A stretch of DNA of 64,000 nucleotides from Mucilaginibacter lappiensis (GCF_900155965.1 NZ_FTMG01000001.1:744001-808000), one strand, 5' to 3'. Shown: positions 1 to 8,920, numbered from the stretch's first letter. A program made the numbers and translations. The notes: a model not told the origin generated them from the sequence alone.

Positions 1-581
1 CCTGCCGCCTGCGGGAACACCATCTGCTGAACAATCACCGACAGGTGGACTTTACGGTGATCAAAACCGTTTTGAATACGGTAAACTACCGCCCTATTGG
101 TAAATAGCGATGCCCAGCACTTACTGATATGTTTTAGGATGGCCTCTTGCCCGATAATGTTCAAATACGTATCCTGCTGGCCCGCAAAGGATGCCGACGG
201 CAAATCCTCGGCAGTAGCACTGGAACGTACAGCAAAGGCATCTTTTTCGTCAAACCGGGTGAGATAATCAGCAATTTCATCAGCTATATCCTGGGTAATG
301 GATGCGCTTTCGATGGCTTTGCGAATCTCGCTACTGAGCTCATTGATCTTATTCCGGTCTTCCACCTTTAAAACTGATAACTGATCAAGTAATTCGTTAA
401 TTGATGGCGTTGTCTCCATCATTTTAGTAAAAGCTTCCGTTGAAATACAAAAGCCATCTGGTACATGTATTCCTTCAATCCTGCTGAGTTCACCCAGGTT
501 GGCACCTTTCCCCCCAACTATTGCCAATTTTGTTTTATCGATTTCCTGCAAACCAAATACACAAGAGCTACTGTTCTTCAT
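1..581 (-). CDS. PEP synthase / pyruvate,water dikinase-type enzyme, N-terminal part (cut by window edge)
   Basis: About 193 N-terminal residues are visible and the reading frame stays open to the left edge. Residues 22-31 read VGGKGANLGE, and AVRSSATAEDLPSASFAGQQ follows around residue 116; both belong to the ATP-grasp pyruvate/PEP-binding domain (PPDK_N) of PEP synthases and rifampicin phosphotransferases. Whole enzymes of this family add a swivelling phospho-histidine domain and a PEP-binding domain, which lie outside the window. The start at 581 is 7 bp after the MarR stop, so the two genes probably share a transcript. PEP synthase would convert pyruvate and ATP to PEP, AMP and phosphate in gluconeogenesis. 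A MarR gene in front also fits a drug-modifying paralogue, so the exact substrate is open. Confidence 0.85.
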   Translation of the reverse strand, partial: MKNSSSCVFGLQEIDKTKLAIVGGKGANLGELSRIEGIHVPDGFCISTEAFTKMMETTPSINELLDQLSVLKVEDRNKINELSSEIRKAIESASITQDIADEIADYLTRFDEKDAFAVRSSATAEDLPSASFAGQQDTYLNIIGQEAILKHISKCWASLFTNRAVVYRIQNGFDHRKVHLSVIVQQMVFPQAA

Positions 582-588
582 TTTACGA

Positions 589-1044
589 TTATTTGTTGTT
601 GAGTTCATTTGTTGTTTCATTCATAATTTCAATGGCTTTCGAAAAATAGGTTTCAAGAACTTCGAGATCCTTTTTTGAAAAGGAGGCCATCAGTTTTTCT
701 GACCTGGCCCGAAAATCTTTATAAAGCGGAACTAAAAGTGCCATTATATTTTCGGTGTTTGGCTCAATAAAAACCTTGCGCCGGTCGTCTACCGCAAATT
801 TTCTTTTGACCAGACCTCTCTTTTCAAACCGGTCTATTAAACCTGTAACCGCACCTGTGGTTAAGCCTGTTAAAGTGGAAAGTTCGCCGGCTGTCATCTG
901 TCCTTTTTCTATTAAAAAGCCTAAATATTTATGATCGGTTCCTGAAAGCCCTGCCTTTCGGGCAACTGCTTCGTGCATCTGAATGGAGGTATAGGCATAG
1001 TTTTGGCTCAATTTCCTTATTTGTTGTAGTACTTCGCTATCCAT
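589..1044 (-). CDS. MarR-family transcriptional regulator
   Basis: This 151-residue protein has the length and layout of MarR winged-helix dimers. The central part contains GQMTAGELSTLTGLTTGAVT followed by a wing reading DRFEKRGLVKRKFAVDDRRK, where the DxR-type turn that inserts in the minor groove is visible. Terminal helices rich in Leu and Glu would form the dimer interface. It lies 7 bp upstream of the PEP-synthase-type gene on the same strand, so it probably represses its own operon in response to a small ligand. Two direct copies of ATATCTTA lie between the predicted -7 element and the start codon and are candidate operator half-sites. The ligand cannot be read from the sequence. Confidence 0.9.
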   Translation of the reverse strand: MDSEVLQQIRKLSQNYAYTSIQMHEAVARKAGLSGTDHKYLGFLIEKGQMTAGELSTLTGLTTGAVTGLIDRFEKRGLVKRKFAVDDRRKVFIEPNTENIMALLVPLYKDFRARSEKLMASFSKKDLEVLETYFSKAIEIMNETTNELNNK

Positions 1045-1047
1045 AAT

Positions 1048-1083
1048 ATATCTTATTTTCTAAATATCTTAGTTACAAAGATA
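1048..1083 (-). promoter_or_regulatory. Predicted promoter and operator of the MarR operon
   Basis: Read on the minus strand, 1083-1076 is TATCTTTG, a full match to the Bacteroidota -7 consensus TAnnTTTG, about 30 nt before the start codon. No TTTG is found at the expected -33 position. Two direct copies of ATATCTTA (plus-strand 1048-1055 and 1064-1071, 16 bp apart) sit downstream of it, where a bound repressor would block transcription. The operator role is inferred from position only. Confidence 0.45.
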
Positions 1084-1284
1084 ATATTTAATTCGCAGAA
1101 AATCCACCTAATTTTCAATAAAAAATCATGCAGATTACCAGAAGGATCTATTAAAGGAATTAATACCCGGGCGTTAGGTGGAATTAAAAAGGCTCGTTTC
1201 GAATACGATAATCAACCGCATCACCCAGTAGCTTAAAATTTACGGACTACCTTAAATCAATAACATACTCCTCATAATTGGGAG

Positions 1285-3060
1285 TTACTTTTCCAGGTAT
1301 TGATGTGCTAAAATCAGGAAAGTACTGGATGTCCAGGTATAGGCCGGGTCACGTAGTGGCTGTCCGGTTAAGGCGTCGAAATTCTCGGCAAACCCACCTG
1401 CCTCACAGGTATTACAGAACCGCTCTGCCAGTTGACGCGCAAAATCCTTTTCACCCGATCTGTTTAACCCATCAATAATTAACAACATAGGCGGCGCCCA
1501 CACGGGGCCGCGCCAATAGCTATCAGCACCATAAAGTTTGCTTTGTGGGCTTTCAGAAGCAAGGCCGTATTCGGTAACAAAATTTCCGGGCTTTTTTAAA
1601 TCATCAATCATTTTATCCCTGATCTTTTTAGGCAAGCGGTCGCCTATCAACATAGGAAGATAAGCCATCAGGCTCCTGCTATCTTTGTTAACCTTGCCTG
1701 ATAAAGCATTTTTACTTACAAATTTTTCTCCATCCCAAAAATTGGAGATCATTTTATTTAACGTGGTGTCAGCTCTCCTGTTCCAGTAGGCAGCCTCTTT
1801 TTGCTTTCCTAATTTTATAGCTACTTTAGCCAATACTTCCATTTGTTTTATTAAAAACGTGGCAAGGTCAGCGCCTTCAATCGGGAACTCCACCCCAAGC
1901 GCCGAACCATTATCCCAACCAGAATCATTTCCATGATAATATTCGGGCAAGCCATTATGATTACCATCCCGATATATAAACCAGTAGTTAGTCCATTTTA
2001 CAAGCTTCGGATAAATTTCGGCCAATTGTTTTTGACTGAGCTGGGAATGCTCCATGAGCTGCCCAAGTGTCCAGCCGTGAATTGGGGGCTTACGGAACTC
2101 CCATACCATATGATGAGGATTGATATAATCGGGCAAAGCACCCGTAGAATCTTGCTGATCAAACACTACCATGAGTTGAGCCCAGGATAGTTTTGGTTGG
2201 TGATAGCTTAAAGCAATCGCATTGAAACAATTGTCCCAGCTCCAGATGTTGAACATCCAGTTTTTTGACATCAACATACCATACCTGCTCACAATGCCAT
2301 TGGGCTTTACGATACATGACCAATTGATATACGCTGCCAATTCCCTACCTTGTTCATAAGCCGAAGAAACGGAAACGGTGTTTTTTTCCCACTGTAAAAG
2401 CTCCTTTTTTAATATCTCCATGCTTTTGGCATAAGATACACTATACTGCACCGGCAACCAGTCACTGCGATATTGTTCTATTACAATATCCAAATGACCC
2501 TGCTCGGGTTCTACCCGGAAACCATTTTTATCTTTATCGGTTTTAAACTCACCACTCCCCGACTTAATGGTCAGTACCATGCGCTCATCCCTTAATTTCC
2601 AGGTTTTGTTATATCCTGGCACCCGCAGTGTATTGCTGCTATCAAGATTCCCTTTTAAGAACACACCGGGCCCGTCGCTCATGATATGCAGCCTTTCCGG
2701 GCTTTCAAAATAAAAAGTAAGTGTGCCGAGGGTAGTTTTGCCTTGTACCTGCAAAGGTGTTGCTTCGTATTTTACGGGCACTGTTTGCTGCTCATGCCAG
2801 GGCGCTATCGTAAGCACTGTATTATTGGAAAAAACCTTTGCACCAGACAAATCACATAAATGTATTTCCTTCGTGTTATGATGATCATGATCAAGTGTAG
2901 ATAATGACATATAGGAACCAAAACGACTGAAAGGAACCCTGACAAGGTCAAATTTAATATTGGAAAGATTTTGCCCATAGGCGGCAACTGTAGTAAACAG
3001 CACCATTGACAAAAGACTATAAACTACTTTAATAACACAGATTTTATTTTTGTGATACAT
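1285..3060 (-). CDS. Secreted GH63-like (alpha/alpha)6-barrel glycoside hydrolase
   Basis: A 591-residue protein with an N-terminal signal peptide (hydrophobic stretch about residues 10-28, ending AAYGQ). An N-terminal beta-rich part is followed from about residue 240 by an (alpha/alpha)6-barrel of the GH63 / mannosylglycerate-hydrolase-like (MGH1) group. Visible motifs are SWDNCF near residue 273, HGNDSGWDNGS near 377 and SYWRGPVWAP near 515. Acidic residues in such motifs supply the acid and base in related enzymes, but I cannot assign them here. The likely substrate is an alpha-linked glucoside or mannoside taken from outside the cell. The gene stands alone, with CG-centred LacI-like half-sites in its promoter region. 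Confidence 0.82.
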   Translation of the reverse strand: MYHKNKICVIKVVYSLLSMVLFTTVAAYGQNLSNIKFDLVRVPFSRFGSYMSLSTLDHDHHNTKEIHLCDLSGAKVFSNNTVLTIAPWHEQQTVPVKYEATPLQVQGKTTLGTLTFYFESPERLHIMSDGPGVFLKGNLDSSNTLRVPGYNKTWKLRDERMVLTIKSGSGEFKTDKDKNGFRVEPEQGHLDIVIEQYRSDWLPVQYSVSYAKSMEILKKELLQWEKNTVSVSSAYEQGRELAAYINWSCIVKPNGIVSRYGMLMSKNWMFNIWSWDNCFNAIALSYHQPKLSWAQLMVVFDQQDSTGALPDYINPHHMVWEFRKPPIHGWTLGQLMEHSQLSQKQLAEIYPKLVKWTNYWFIYRDGNHNGLPEYYHGNDSGWDNGSALGVEFPIEGADLATFLIKQMEVLAKVAIKLGKQKEAAYWNRRADTTLNKMISNFWDGEKFVSKNALSGKVNKDSRSLMAYLPMLIGDRLPKKIRDKMIDDLKKPGNFVTEYGLASESPQSKLYGADSYWRGPVWAPPMLLIIDGLNRSGEKDFARQLAERFCNTCEAGGFAENFDALTGQPLRDPAYTWTSSTFLILAHQYLEK

Positions 3061-3121
3061 TCTTCAAAAATTTTATAATAAGCTTAAAGCAATCCGATCA
3101 AAAAAATTCCCAATTGATTTT

Positions 3122-3173
3122 TATCGATTTCAAAAAGATCTTTCGTGCGATTATCATCAAATACAATCGATTA
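3122..3173 (-). promoter_or_regulatory. Candidate LacI-type operators upstream of the GH63-like gene
   Basis: Within the gap between the GH63-like gene and ubiX, TATCGATT (3122-3129) and CAATCGATTA (3164-3173) lie about 42 bp apart. The second contains the 8-bp palindrome AATCGATT, the same core as the stronger site between xylB and lacI at 35097-35108. LacI-family operators are palindromes with a central CG. The regulator and function are inferred; ATCGATTT also occurs by chance in coding sequence in this window. Confidence 0.35.
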
Positions 3174-3268
3174 CGAAGCGATGTTAAAGATATATCAAAT
3201 CATTTAGTTTTTATGACATTGATAGATTTTTGTAATTTTTTTTAAAGACAATATGCGGGCAAAAGCGA

Positions 3269-3838
3269 TTACGCTTTATCCTCACTCCAGCGGTAGCTTT
3301 CGTTTTCCAGGCCGATGAGGTCAATTACGCGATTCACTACAGTCATGGCCAGTTCTTCGATGGTTTTGGGTTTGCTGTAGTATGATGGGATAGCCGGGCA
3401 AATGATACCACCGGCTTCGGTCACCGTTTCCATGTTACGGATGTGGATGAGGTTTAAAGGGGTATCACGGGCCACCAGGATGAGTTTACGGCGTTCTTTG
3501 AGTATCACATCGGCGGCACGGGTGATCAGATCGTCAGATATACCAGCCGCGATACGGCCCAGCGTGCCCATAGAGCAAGGAACTACAACCATGGTATCAA
3601 ACCTGGCTGATCCGGAGGCAAAGGGTGCCATAAAATCGTTCTTAGCGTAAAAGTGATAATCGTACTGGATAAAATCCTCATTATCAAGTTCAAAACGCCA
3701 AACATCCTTCGCATTATCAGACATCACAACGGCTACTTCCTGTATCTGATTTTTTAGCTGGCTCAGCTTTTCTAACAACAGCCGGGCGTAGATAGCGCCG
3801 CTGGCACCCGTAATGGCAACTACGATCTTCTTCTTCAT
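3269..3838 (-). CDS. ubiX: UbiX-type flavin prenyltransferase
   Basis: At 189 residues this has the usual length for UbiX/Pad1 enzymes. The N-terminus carries the FMN-binding ITGASGA motif (residues 9-15). The middle has VVVPCSMGTLGRIAAGISDDLI, split here only by length, where CSMGTLG surrounds the flavin, and the ERRKLILVARDTPL segment that follows is also typical. UbiX joins dimethylallyl phosphate to FMN, making prenylated FMN for UbiD-type decarboxylases, as in quinone biosynthesis; this is cytosolic. No ubiD gene is next to it. The neighbouring ppx and ppk1 genes lie upstream on the same strand but are separated from it by two terminator-like hairpins. Confidence 0.93.
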   Translation of the reverse strand: MKKKIVVAITGASGAIYARLLLEKLSQLKNQIQEVAVVMSDNAKDVWRFELDNEDFIQYDYHFYAKNDFMAPFASGSARFDTMVVVPCSMGTLGRIAAGISDDLITRAADVILKERRKLILVARDTPLNLIHIRNMETVTEAGGIICPAIPSYYSKPKTIEELAMTVVNRVIDLIGLENESYRWSEDKA

Positions 3839-3881
3839 AATTAATCCTTCAACAACGCAAACATACCAAAGTTACGGGCAT

Positions 3882-3948
3882 AAAAAAGGGTCGAATACAA
3901 GTACCCGACCCTACATCTACCTATGAAAAACATGCCCTTGAGAGGGCA
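3882..3948 (-). terminator. Two tandem terminator-like hairpins after ppx
   Basis: On the minus strand, just after the ppx stop, the first hairpin pairs TGCCCT with AGGGCA (3933-3948, 4-nt loop) and is followed by TTTTT. The second pairs AGGGTCG with CGACCCT (3887-3893 with 3906-3912) and is followed by TTTTTT. Both fit Rho-independent termination of the ppk1-ppx transcript. Confidence 0.65.
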
Positions 3949-4014
3949 CTACAAATATAATAAGAGTTTTTAAATTACTAAACAAATTTGTAAAAATAAT
4001 TTTACGTTAAGTTT

Positions 4015-4890
4015 TTATAAATTCTTCTCGATAAGTAATTGAATAATACCATCAACCATACCTACCCTGGGCACATAAATACTCTTAATACCGGCATGTT
4101 TCATTACGGTAAGATATATTTCGCAGGCGGGTATAATTACGTCGGCGCGGTCCTGATTCAGGCCCAGCACGTTAATACGGTCTTTAAGTGAGAAAGATGT
4201 GAGATAGGTATATAGCTGGCGGAGCTTATTAAAACTCAGTGGTGCATCGTTTTCTTCTTCTGACAGTTTATACAGCTTGTTGATGTTGCCACCGGTACCA
4301 ATACCAGCCAGCTGTTTAAAGCCACGGGTATGCTCGCGTATAAAATCCCGCATTTCGTTCCAGGTTTCTTCGTTATCCTGATTATCCAGAATCCGGATGG
4401 TACCAATGTTGAATGATTTGGATGCCATGAGCTGACCGGTTGAAAACAAGGAGAGTTCCGTGCTGCCGCCACCAACATCAACGTAAAGGTAGTTTTTACT
4501 TTTATCGATGTTTTGATCGGCATGACTGGCGTAGATTACTTTGGCTTCTTTGGAGCCGTGGATGATCTCCAGGTCGATATTTGCGTCCTGTTTAATCAGT
4601 TTAGCCACCTCTTCCCCATTTTCGGCTTCGCGCATGGCCGATGTGGCGTAAGCCAGATAATCAGTAACCTTATAAACATCCATCAGGTTACGGAAAGCCT
4701 GCATCGCCTTTAAAAGATCATTGGTTTTACGTTCAGAAATATGGTGCTGTATAAACGCATCGTCGCCCAAACGCAACGGCACCCTGATGAGCGTATTCTT
4801 TTTAAAAGAAACTGATCCATTGTTTTCAATAATGTCAGCAATCAAAAGCCTCACGGCGTTTGAACCTATGTCTATAGCAGCGTATCTCAA
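4015..4890 (-). CDS. ppx: Ppx/GppA-family exopolyphosphatase
   Basis: This 291-residue protein is the short, two-domain form of the Ppx/GppA family, an actin-like ATPase fold. The first phosphate-binding loop reads IDIGSNAVRLL (residues 6-16) and the second reads VDVGGGSTELS (near residue 138). Enzymes of this family remove terminal phosphates from polyphosphate or the gamma phosphate of pppGpp. It starts 1 bp after the ppk1 stop codon, so the two are almost certainly co-transcribed and should act in opposite directions on the same polymer. The C-terminal HD-like domain of long Ppx proteins is missing, as is common in this family in Bacteroidota. Confidence 0.93.
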   Translation of the reverse strand: MRYAAIDIGSNAVRLLIADIIENNGSVSFKKNTLIRVPLRLGDDAFIQHHISERKTNDLLKAMQAFRNLMDVYKVTDYLAYATSAMREAENGEEVAKLIKQDANIDLEIIHGSKEAKVIYASHADQNIDKSKNYLYVDVGGGSTELSLFSTGQLMASKSFNIGTIRILDNQDNEETWNEMRDFIREHTRGFKQLAGIGTGGNINKLYKLSEEENDAPLSFNKLRQLYTYLTSFSLKDRINVLGLNQDRADVIIPACEIYLTVMKHAGIKSIYVPRVGMVDGIIQLLIEKNL

Positions 4891-4891
4891 T

Positions 4892-6937
4892 TTATTTATT
4901 TTTAGCTTTTAGATAATTATATATCTCAATCTGTGCGCGGTGCGACTCGGCAGAGTGAGTTTTATGGTACTTGTTATTGTTTTGGCTGTTTATTTCGCGG
5001 GCCTTGGTATTATCATGCAGTTGGATATCAATCATATCCCTGATCTCCTTGCGTAACTGCTCGTCATATACCGGGAAACCAACCTCGATGCGGTTATCAA
5101 TGTTACGGGTCATGAAATCGGCCGATGTCAGATACAACAGTTCATTGCCTCCGTTGCAGTAAATATGTACACGGGCATGTTCCAGGTATTTATCTACGAT
5201 ACTAATCACCTCGATATTTTCGCTGTATCCTTTTACACCTGGTATCAGGCAACACATTCCGCGGATAATCATCTTGATTTTAACGCCGGCATTGCTGGCG
5301 GTGTAAAGCTTAGTAATCAGGTCCTCATCAGCAAGGCTGTTCATTTTTAATATCATGTAAGCCTTTTTACCCGCCTTGGCATTCTTGATCTCGGTATCAA
5401 TCAGCTTATAAATAGCCGGCCGGGAATCAATTGGCGATACTATCAAATTCTTCAGGCCTTTTGGTAAGGCATTTTTATATAAGGCTCTAAAAACCACTAC
5501 CAGATCGCCTGTGATCTTAGGGTTAGCCGTAAACAGCGTATGATCAGCGTATATACGGGCAGTTTTTTCGTTGAAATTACCGGTTGAAAGACAAGCGTAA
5601 TAAGCCAGCTTCCTTTTCTCTAAACGGGTAACCAAACATATTTTAGAGTGTACCTTGTAACCGGCCACGCCATATAATACGTTTACACCTTCCTCCTCGA
5701 GCCTGTTACTCCAGAAAATATTGTTTTGCTCATCAAACCTTGCCCGCAGTTCAACCAGGCAGTTTACTTTTTTACCGTTTTTGGCAGCGTTGATGAGCGC
5801 GTGTATCACCCGGGAGTTTTCGGCCAGGCGGTATACGGCAATGCTGATCTCCCGTACTTTGGGATCGATGGCCGCTTCGCGCAAAAAGTGGATAATATAA
5901 TCAAACGATTGGTAAGGGGTACTTACCAGGTAATCGCGTTTGGCAATCAGGCCAATCAAACTTTTACCAAATGACAGATCCTCAACCGGTAATGGCGGAT
6001 ATTTAGGATATTCCAGCTCGGGCCGGCCCACATTAGGGAACGAAATGAAATTTTTAAAGTTGTGGTATCGGTTACCGGGTATCAGGCTTTCGCCATGCAG
6101 CCCCATCCTATTCACCAGGTACTTTAACATATCCAGCGGCATATCGCTATCATACAGCAAACGCATGGGCTTACCCTTTTTACGTTTTTGCAGACTTTTA
6201 GATAACGAATCGATAAACTTTTCGCTTACTTCCTTATCCAGATCAAGTTCCGCATCCCGGGTGAGCTGCAGGGAATAAGCCTCAATGGTGTCATGGTTAA
6301 AAATAAAGAATATATCCTCCAGGCTATACCTGATGATATCATCCAGCAGGATAATAAATTTTAGGTTATTAGTTTCGGGCAAGGCCACAAACCTCGAAAG
6401 GTTGTCAGGAAATTCAATCAGCGCGAACCTTGATTTTTTGTTTTTGGTGAGCTTTACAAAAAAGTAAATGGCCCTGTCGCGCAGCTCGGGCAGCGGCATG
6501 GTATCATCCAACATGATGGGTACCAACGTAGCCAGTAGCTTTTCCCTGAAGTAGGTTTTAACAAAGGCGCCACGGGTTACGTTAAGCTGCTTATCATTCA
6601 GCAGAAATATCTTTTCTTCGGCAAGCTCCTTTACAATGATATTTTCGTAAAGGTTATTGAATTTACGCTCTTGCTTTACAACCAGATTTTTAATCTGATT
6701 CAAGATCTTTTTGGGATTGTAGCCCAGTATTTCTTTTGATTTTTCGTTCAGGTTGGCCAGACGGCTCATAGTGGCTACCCGCACACGATAAAATTCATCC
6801 AGATTGGATGAAAATATGGCTAAAAACCTTACCCGTTCAATTAGCGGAACAGTTGGGTCGGCAGCTTCCTGCAAAACCCTATCGTTAAAATATAACCAAC
6901 TTATTTCTCTGTTTATTAAAGGAACCTGTTTATCCAT
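4892..6937 (-). CDS. ppk1: Polyphosphate kinase 1
   Basis: From the ATG at 6937 the protein is 681 residues, close to the 688 of E. coli Ppk. An upstream in-frame start would add only eight residues that do not fit the family, whereas MDKQVPLINREISWLYFN is the classic Ppk1 start. The N-terminal domain is helical; the two C-terminal phospholipase-D-like domains carry the active-site histidines, one in GYKVHSKICL near residue 430 and one in LEHARVHIY nearer the end. Ppk1 polymerises the gamma phosphate of ATP into polyphosphate. It forms an operon with ppx. A long imperfect inverted repeat lies between this gene and the divergent yajQ. Confidence 0.96.
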   Translation of the reverse strand: MDKQVPLINREISWLYFNDRVLQEAADPTVPLIERVRFLAIFSSNLDEFYRVRVATMSRLANLNEKSKEILGYNPKKILNQIKNLVVKQERKFNNLYENIIVKELAEEKIFLLNDKQLNVTRGAFVKTYFREKLLATLVPIMLDDTMPLPELRDRAIYFFVKLTKNKKSRFALIEFPDNLSRFVALPETNNLKFIILLDDIIRYSLEDIFFIFNHDTIEAYSLQLTRDAELDLDKEVSEKFIDSLSKSLQKRKKGKPMRLLYDSDMPLDMLKYLVNRMGLHGESLIPGNRYHNFKNFISFPNVGRPELEYPKYPPLPVEDLSFGKSLIGLIAKRDYLVSTPYQSFDYIIHFLREAAIDPKVREISIAVYRLAENSRVIHALINAAKNGKKVNCLVELRARFDEQNNIFWSNRLEEEGVNVLYGVAGYKVHSKICLVTRLEKRKLAYYACLSTGNFNEKTARIYADHTLFTANPKITGDLVVVFRALYKNALPKGLKNLIVSPIDSRPAIYKLIDTEIKNAKAGKKAYMILKMNSLADEDLITKLYTASNAGVKIKMIIRGMCCLIPGVKGYSENIEVISIVDKYLEHARVHIYCNGGNELLYLTSADFMTRNIDNRIEVGFPVYDEQLRKEIRDMIDIQLHDNTKAREINSQNNNKYHKTHSAESHRAQIEIYNYLKAKNK

Positions 6938-7050
6938 ATAAATTGCCCGCCCGGGGCTCACTTTTACAAAACTGCTTATTTATTTGTTAACTTAATATTA
7001 ACTCATTAGCATTTAACGAGTTTTTATTCATTATTATTTATTACACAAGG

Positions 7051-7155
7051 AAGATAATAGTTCATAGTTGATGGTTCATGGTTGTACATCAGCTATAAAC
7101 ATAAATTTAGATACTATGAACTATCATCCATGAACTATTAACTATGAACTATCTT
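7051..7155. repeat. Imperfect inverted repeat between divergent ppk1 and yajQ
   Basis: Arms at 7051-7082 and 7124-7155 match over about 30 positions with small gaps (shared words AGTTCATAGTT and AGTTCATGG) around a loop of about 41 nt. Each arm is itself made of repeated words (GTTCAT, TAGTT). The element fills the space just upstream of yajQ. It belongs to the class of word-built intergenic repeats seen throughout this window, but its words are not shared with the other copies. Confidence 0.8.
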
Positions 7156-7165
7156 AACAATACAT

Positions 7166-7173
7166 TAGTTTTG
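7166..7173 (+). promoter_or_regulatory. Candidate -7 element of yajQ
   Basis: TAGTTTTG matches TAnnTTTG 25 nt upstream of the yajQ start codon. No TTTG is found near -33, and the upstream side is occupied by the right arm of the inverted repeat. Confidence 0.35.
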
Positions 7174-7198
7174 TGAACATTTATAAAACTATTTACTT

Positions 7199-7690
7199 AT
7201 GCCAACATTTGATATAGTAAGCAAGATAGACGGACAAACGCTTGACAACGCTATCAATACCGCAAAAAAAGAAATATTGAACCGTTACGACTTTAACGAT
7301 TCAAAAAGCACTATCGACCTGGATAAAAAAACCAACGAGATCACCATTGTTACCGAAAACGATATGCGTTTAAAAGCTATCCAGGATTCCATTATCAGCC
7401 GTATGGTGAAACAACACCTGGACTCCAACGCCCTGGATTTTGGCAAAGAACAATATGCATCCGGCAATATGATACGAAAGGAGATTAAAGTAAAGGAAGG
7501 CATTGATAAAGAGGCAGCCAAAAAGATTGTTAAAAAGATCAAGGACAGCGGCCTTAAAGTACAGGCTTCCATTATGGATGATCAGGTACGCGTGCAAGGC
7601 AAAAAAATTGATGATCTGCAAGCAGTGATCAGCCTGTGCCGTAGTGATGATTTTGGCCAGCCGCTGCAGTTTATTAATATGAGGGATTAA
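7199..7690 (+). CDS. yajQ: YajQ-family nucleotide-binding protein
   Basis: The 163-residue protein matches the YajQ family in length. It opens with MPTFDIVSKID, followed by a segment with NRYDFNDSK around residue 27, both diagnostic of the family, and ends with the two-domain ferredoxin-like core. The C-terminal IKDSGLKVQASIMDDQVRVQ stretch is also conserved. Members of this cytosolic family bind cyclic di-GMP or nucleic acids; in some bacteria they influence transcription or phage infection. The gene is monocistronic: it is divergent from ppk1 and convergent with bioB, with a strong hairpin between yajQ and bioB. Confidence 0.94.
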   Translation: MPTFDIVSKIDGQTLDNAINTAKKEILNRYDFNDSKSTIDLDKKTNEITIVTENDMRLKAIQDSIISRMVKQHLDSNALDFGKEQYASGNMIRKEIKVKEGIDKEAAKKIVKKIKDSGLKVQASIMDDQVRVQGKKIDDLQAVISLCRSDDFGQPLQFINMRD

Positions 7691-7720
7691 TTAATATACA
7701 AGTCCTCCTCCTTAATAAAA

Positions 7721-7818
7721 TATGTCATTGCGAGGCACGAAGCAATCTCATCAGGGCATGCAGACTGCTTGGTATGCGTAATTTGCAACAGGAGATTGCC
7801 ACGCTACGCAATGACATA
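7721..7818. repeat. Inverted repeat, GTCATTGCGAG family
   Basis: The left arm (7721-7749) contains TATGTCATTGCGAGG and CGAAGCAATCTC. The right arm (7792-7818) is its imperfect reverse complement, with 42 nt between them. It lies between the convergent ends of yajQ and bioB. A shorter relative with the same words is at 58238-58264. Confidence 0.8.
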
Positions 7819-7836
7819 CGTTTTAAAGTATTTATA

Positions 7837-7873
7837 AAAGAGAAAGAGCCGCAAATTGCGGCTCTTTCTCTTT
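7837..7873. terminator. Bidirectional terminator between yajQ and bioB
   Basis: A perfect 17-bp stem (7837-7853 with 7857-7873) with a 3-nt loop. The GC-rich inner part GAGCCGCA is flanked by A-rich and T-rich outer parts, so it can terminate transcription from both sides. Confidence 0.85.
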
Positions 7874-7896
7874 CTATGTTATTTGATTAACAGGTT

Positions 7897-8898
7897 TTAC
7901 CCAGCTACTTCAACTTCTTTAACTTCATTAGGGCGGCCATTTTTGAAAGCCTTGCGTGGCGATAAGCCCAGCAATTCAAACATCGCCATATCGGTATCAA
8001 ATGATGGGTTTGGCGTGGTCAATAATTTTTCACCAGCGAAAATAGAGTTGGCCCCGGCCATAAAGCAGAAAGCCTGCTCAACCACACTCATCTCGGTGCG
8101 GCCAGCCGACAAGCGTACTACCGTTTTTGGCATAATGATACGGGTAGTAGCTATCATGCGCACCATATCCCAAACAGATACCCTCGGCTGATCGGCCAGT
8201 GGCGTACCTTGAACGGGTACCAGTGCGTTGATTGGTACTGATTCCGGGTGTTTAGGCAGGTTTGATAATGTTTTGAGCATAGAGATACGATCTTCCACTG
8301 TTTCGCCAAGACCGATGATACCACCACTGCATACAGTAATTTTAGCTTTACGTACATGCTCCAACGTTTGCAGACGTTCGTCATAAGTACGGGTGGTAAT
8401 AATACGCTTGTAATCTTCTTCAGATGTATCCAAATTATGATTATAGGCGTACAGGCCCGCATCAGCCAAACGTTGCGCCTGGCTCTCGGTAAGCATTCCC
8501 AGGGTACAGCAAACTTCCATATCCAGGGAGTTAACGGCTTTTACCATGTCAATTACCTTGTCAAAGTCGCGGTTGTCACGAACTTCTCGCCAGGCAGCGC
8601 CCATACATAAGCGCGAAGCACCGCCAGCTTTGGCTTTTTCGGCCGCGGCAATCACTTCGTCTTTAGGCATTATGGCGTGTACATCAACACCGGTATTGTA
8701 ACGTGCAGCCTGTGGGCAATACGCGCAATCTTCGGAGCAGCCACCGGTTTTTATCGAGATCAGCGAACTGATCTGCACTTCGGCATAGTCCTTATTTTCG
8801 CGGTGTATAGTTGCGGCCTTGTAAACAAGGTCAAGCAGCGGGGTATGGTATATTTCAGCTATTTCTTCTTTAGTCCAGTTGTATTTTACCTCAGTCAT
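7897..8898 (-). CDS. bioB: Biotin synthase
   Basis: The 333-residue radical-SAM enzyme carries the CxxxCxxC cluster motif as C54, C58 and C61 in GGCSEDCAYCPQ. Later BioB motifs include the ARYNTGVDVHAIM region, the YNHNLDTSEEDY strand, which contributes to the [2Fe-2S] and substrate site, and RLSAGRTEMS near residue 264, where the arginine ligates the [2Fe-2S] cluster. It inserts sulfur into dethiobiotin, the last step of biotin synthesis. No other bio gene is adjacent. A TAAATTTG element lies 23-30 nt upstream of the start. Confidence 0.97.
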   Translation of the reverse strand: MTEVKYNWTKEEIAEIYHTPLLDLVYKAATIHRENKDYAEVQISSLISIKTGGCSEDCAYCPQAARYNTGVDVHAIMPKDEVIAAAEKAKAGGASRLCMGAAWREVRDNRDFDKVIDMVKAVNSLDMEVCCTLGMLTESQAQRLADAGLYAYNHNLDTSEEDYKRIITTRTYDERLQTLEHVRKAKITVCSGGIIGLGETVEDRISMLKTLSNLPKHPESVPINALVPVQGTPLADQPRVSVWDMVRMIATTRIIMPKTVVRLSAGRTEMSVVEQAFCFMAGANSIFAGEKLLTTPNPSFDTDMAMFELLGLSPRKAFKNGRPNEVKEVEVAG

Positions 8899-8920
8899 TC
8901 TGTTTCAAATTTTGATGGTT

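Noticed and set aside
147..371. Plus-strand open frame of 74 codons at the left edge
   Set aside because: It lies antisense inside the PEP-synthase-type gene, whose conserved motifs are on the other strand.
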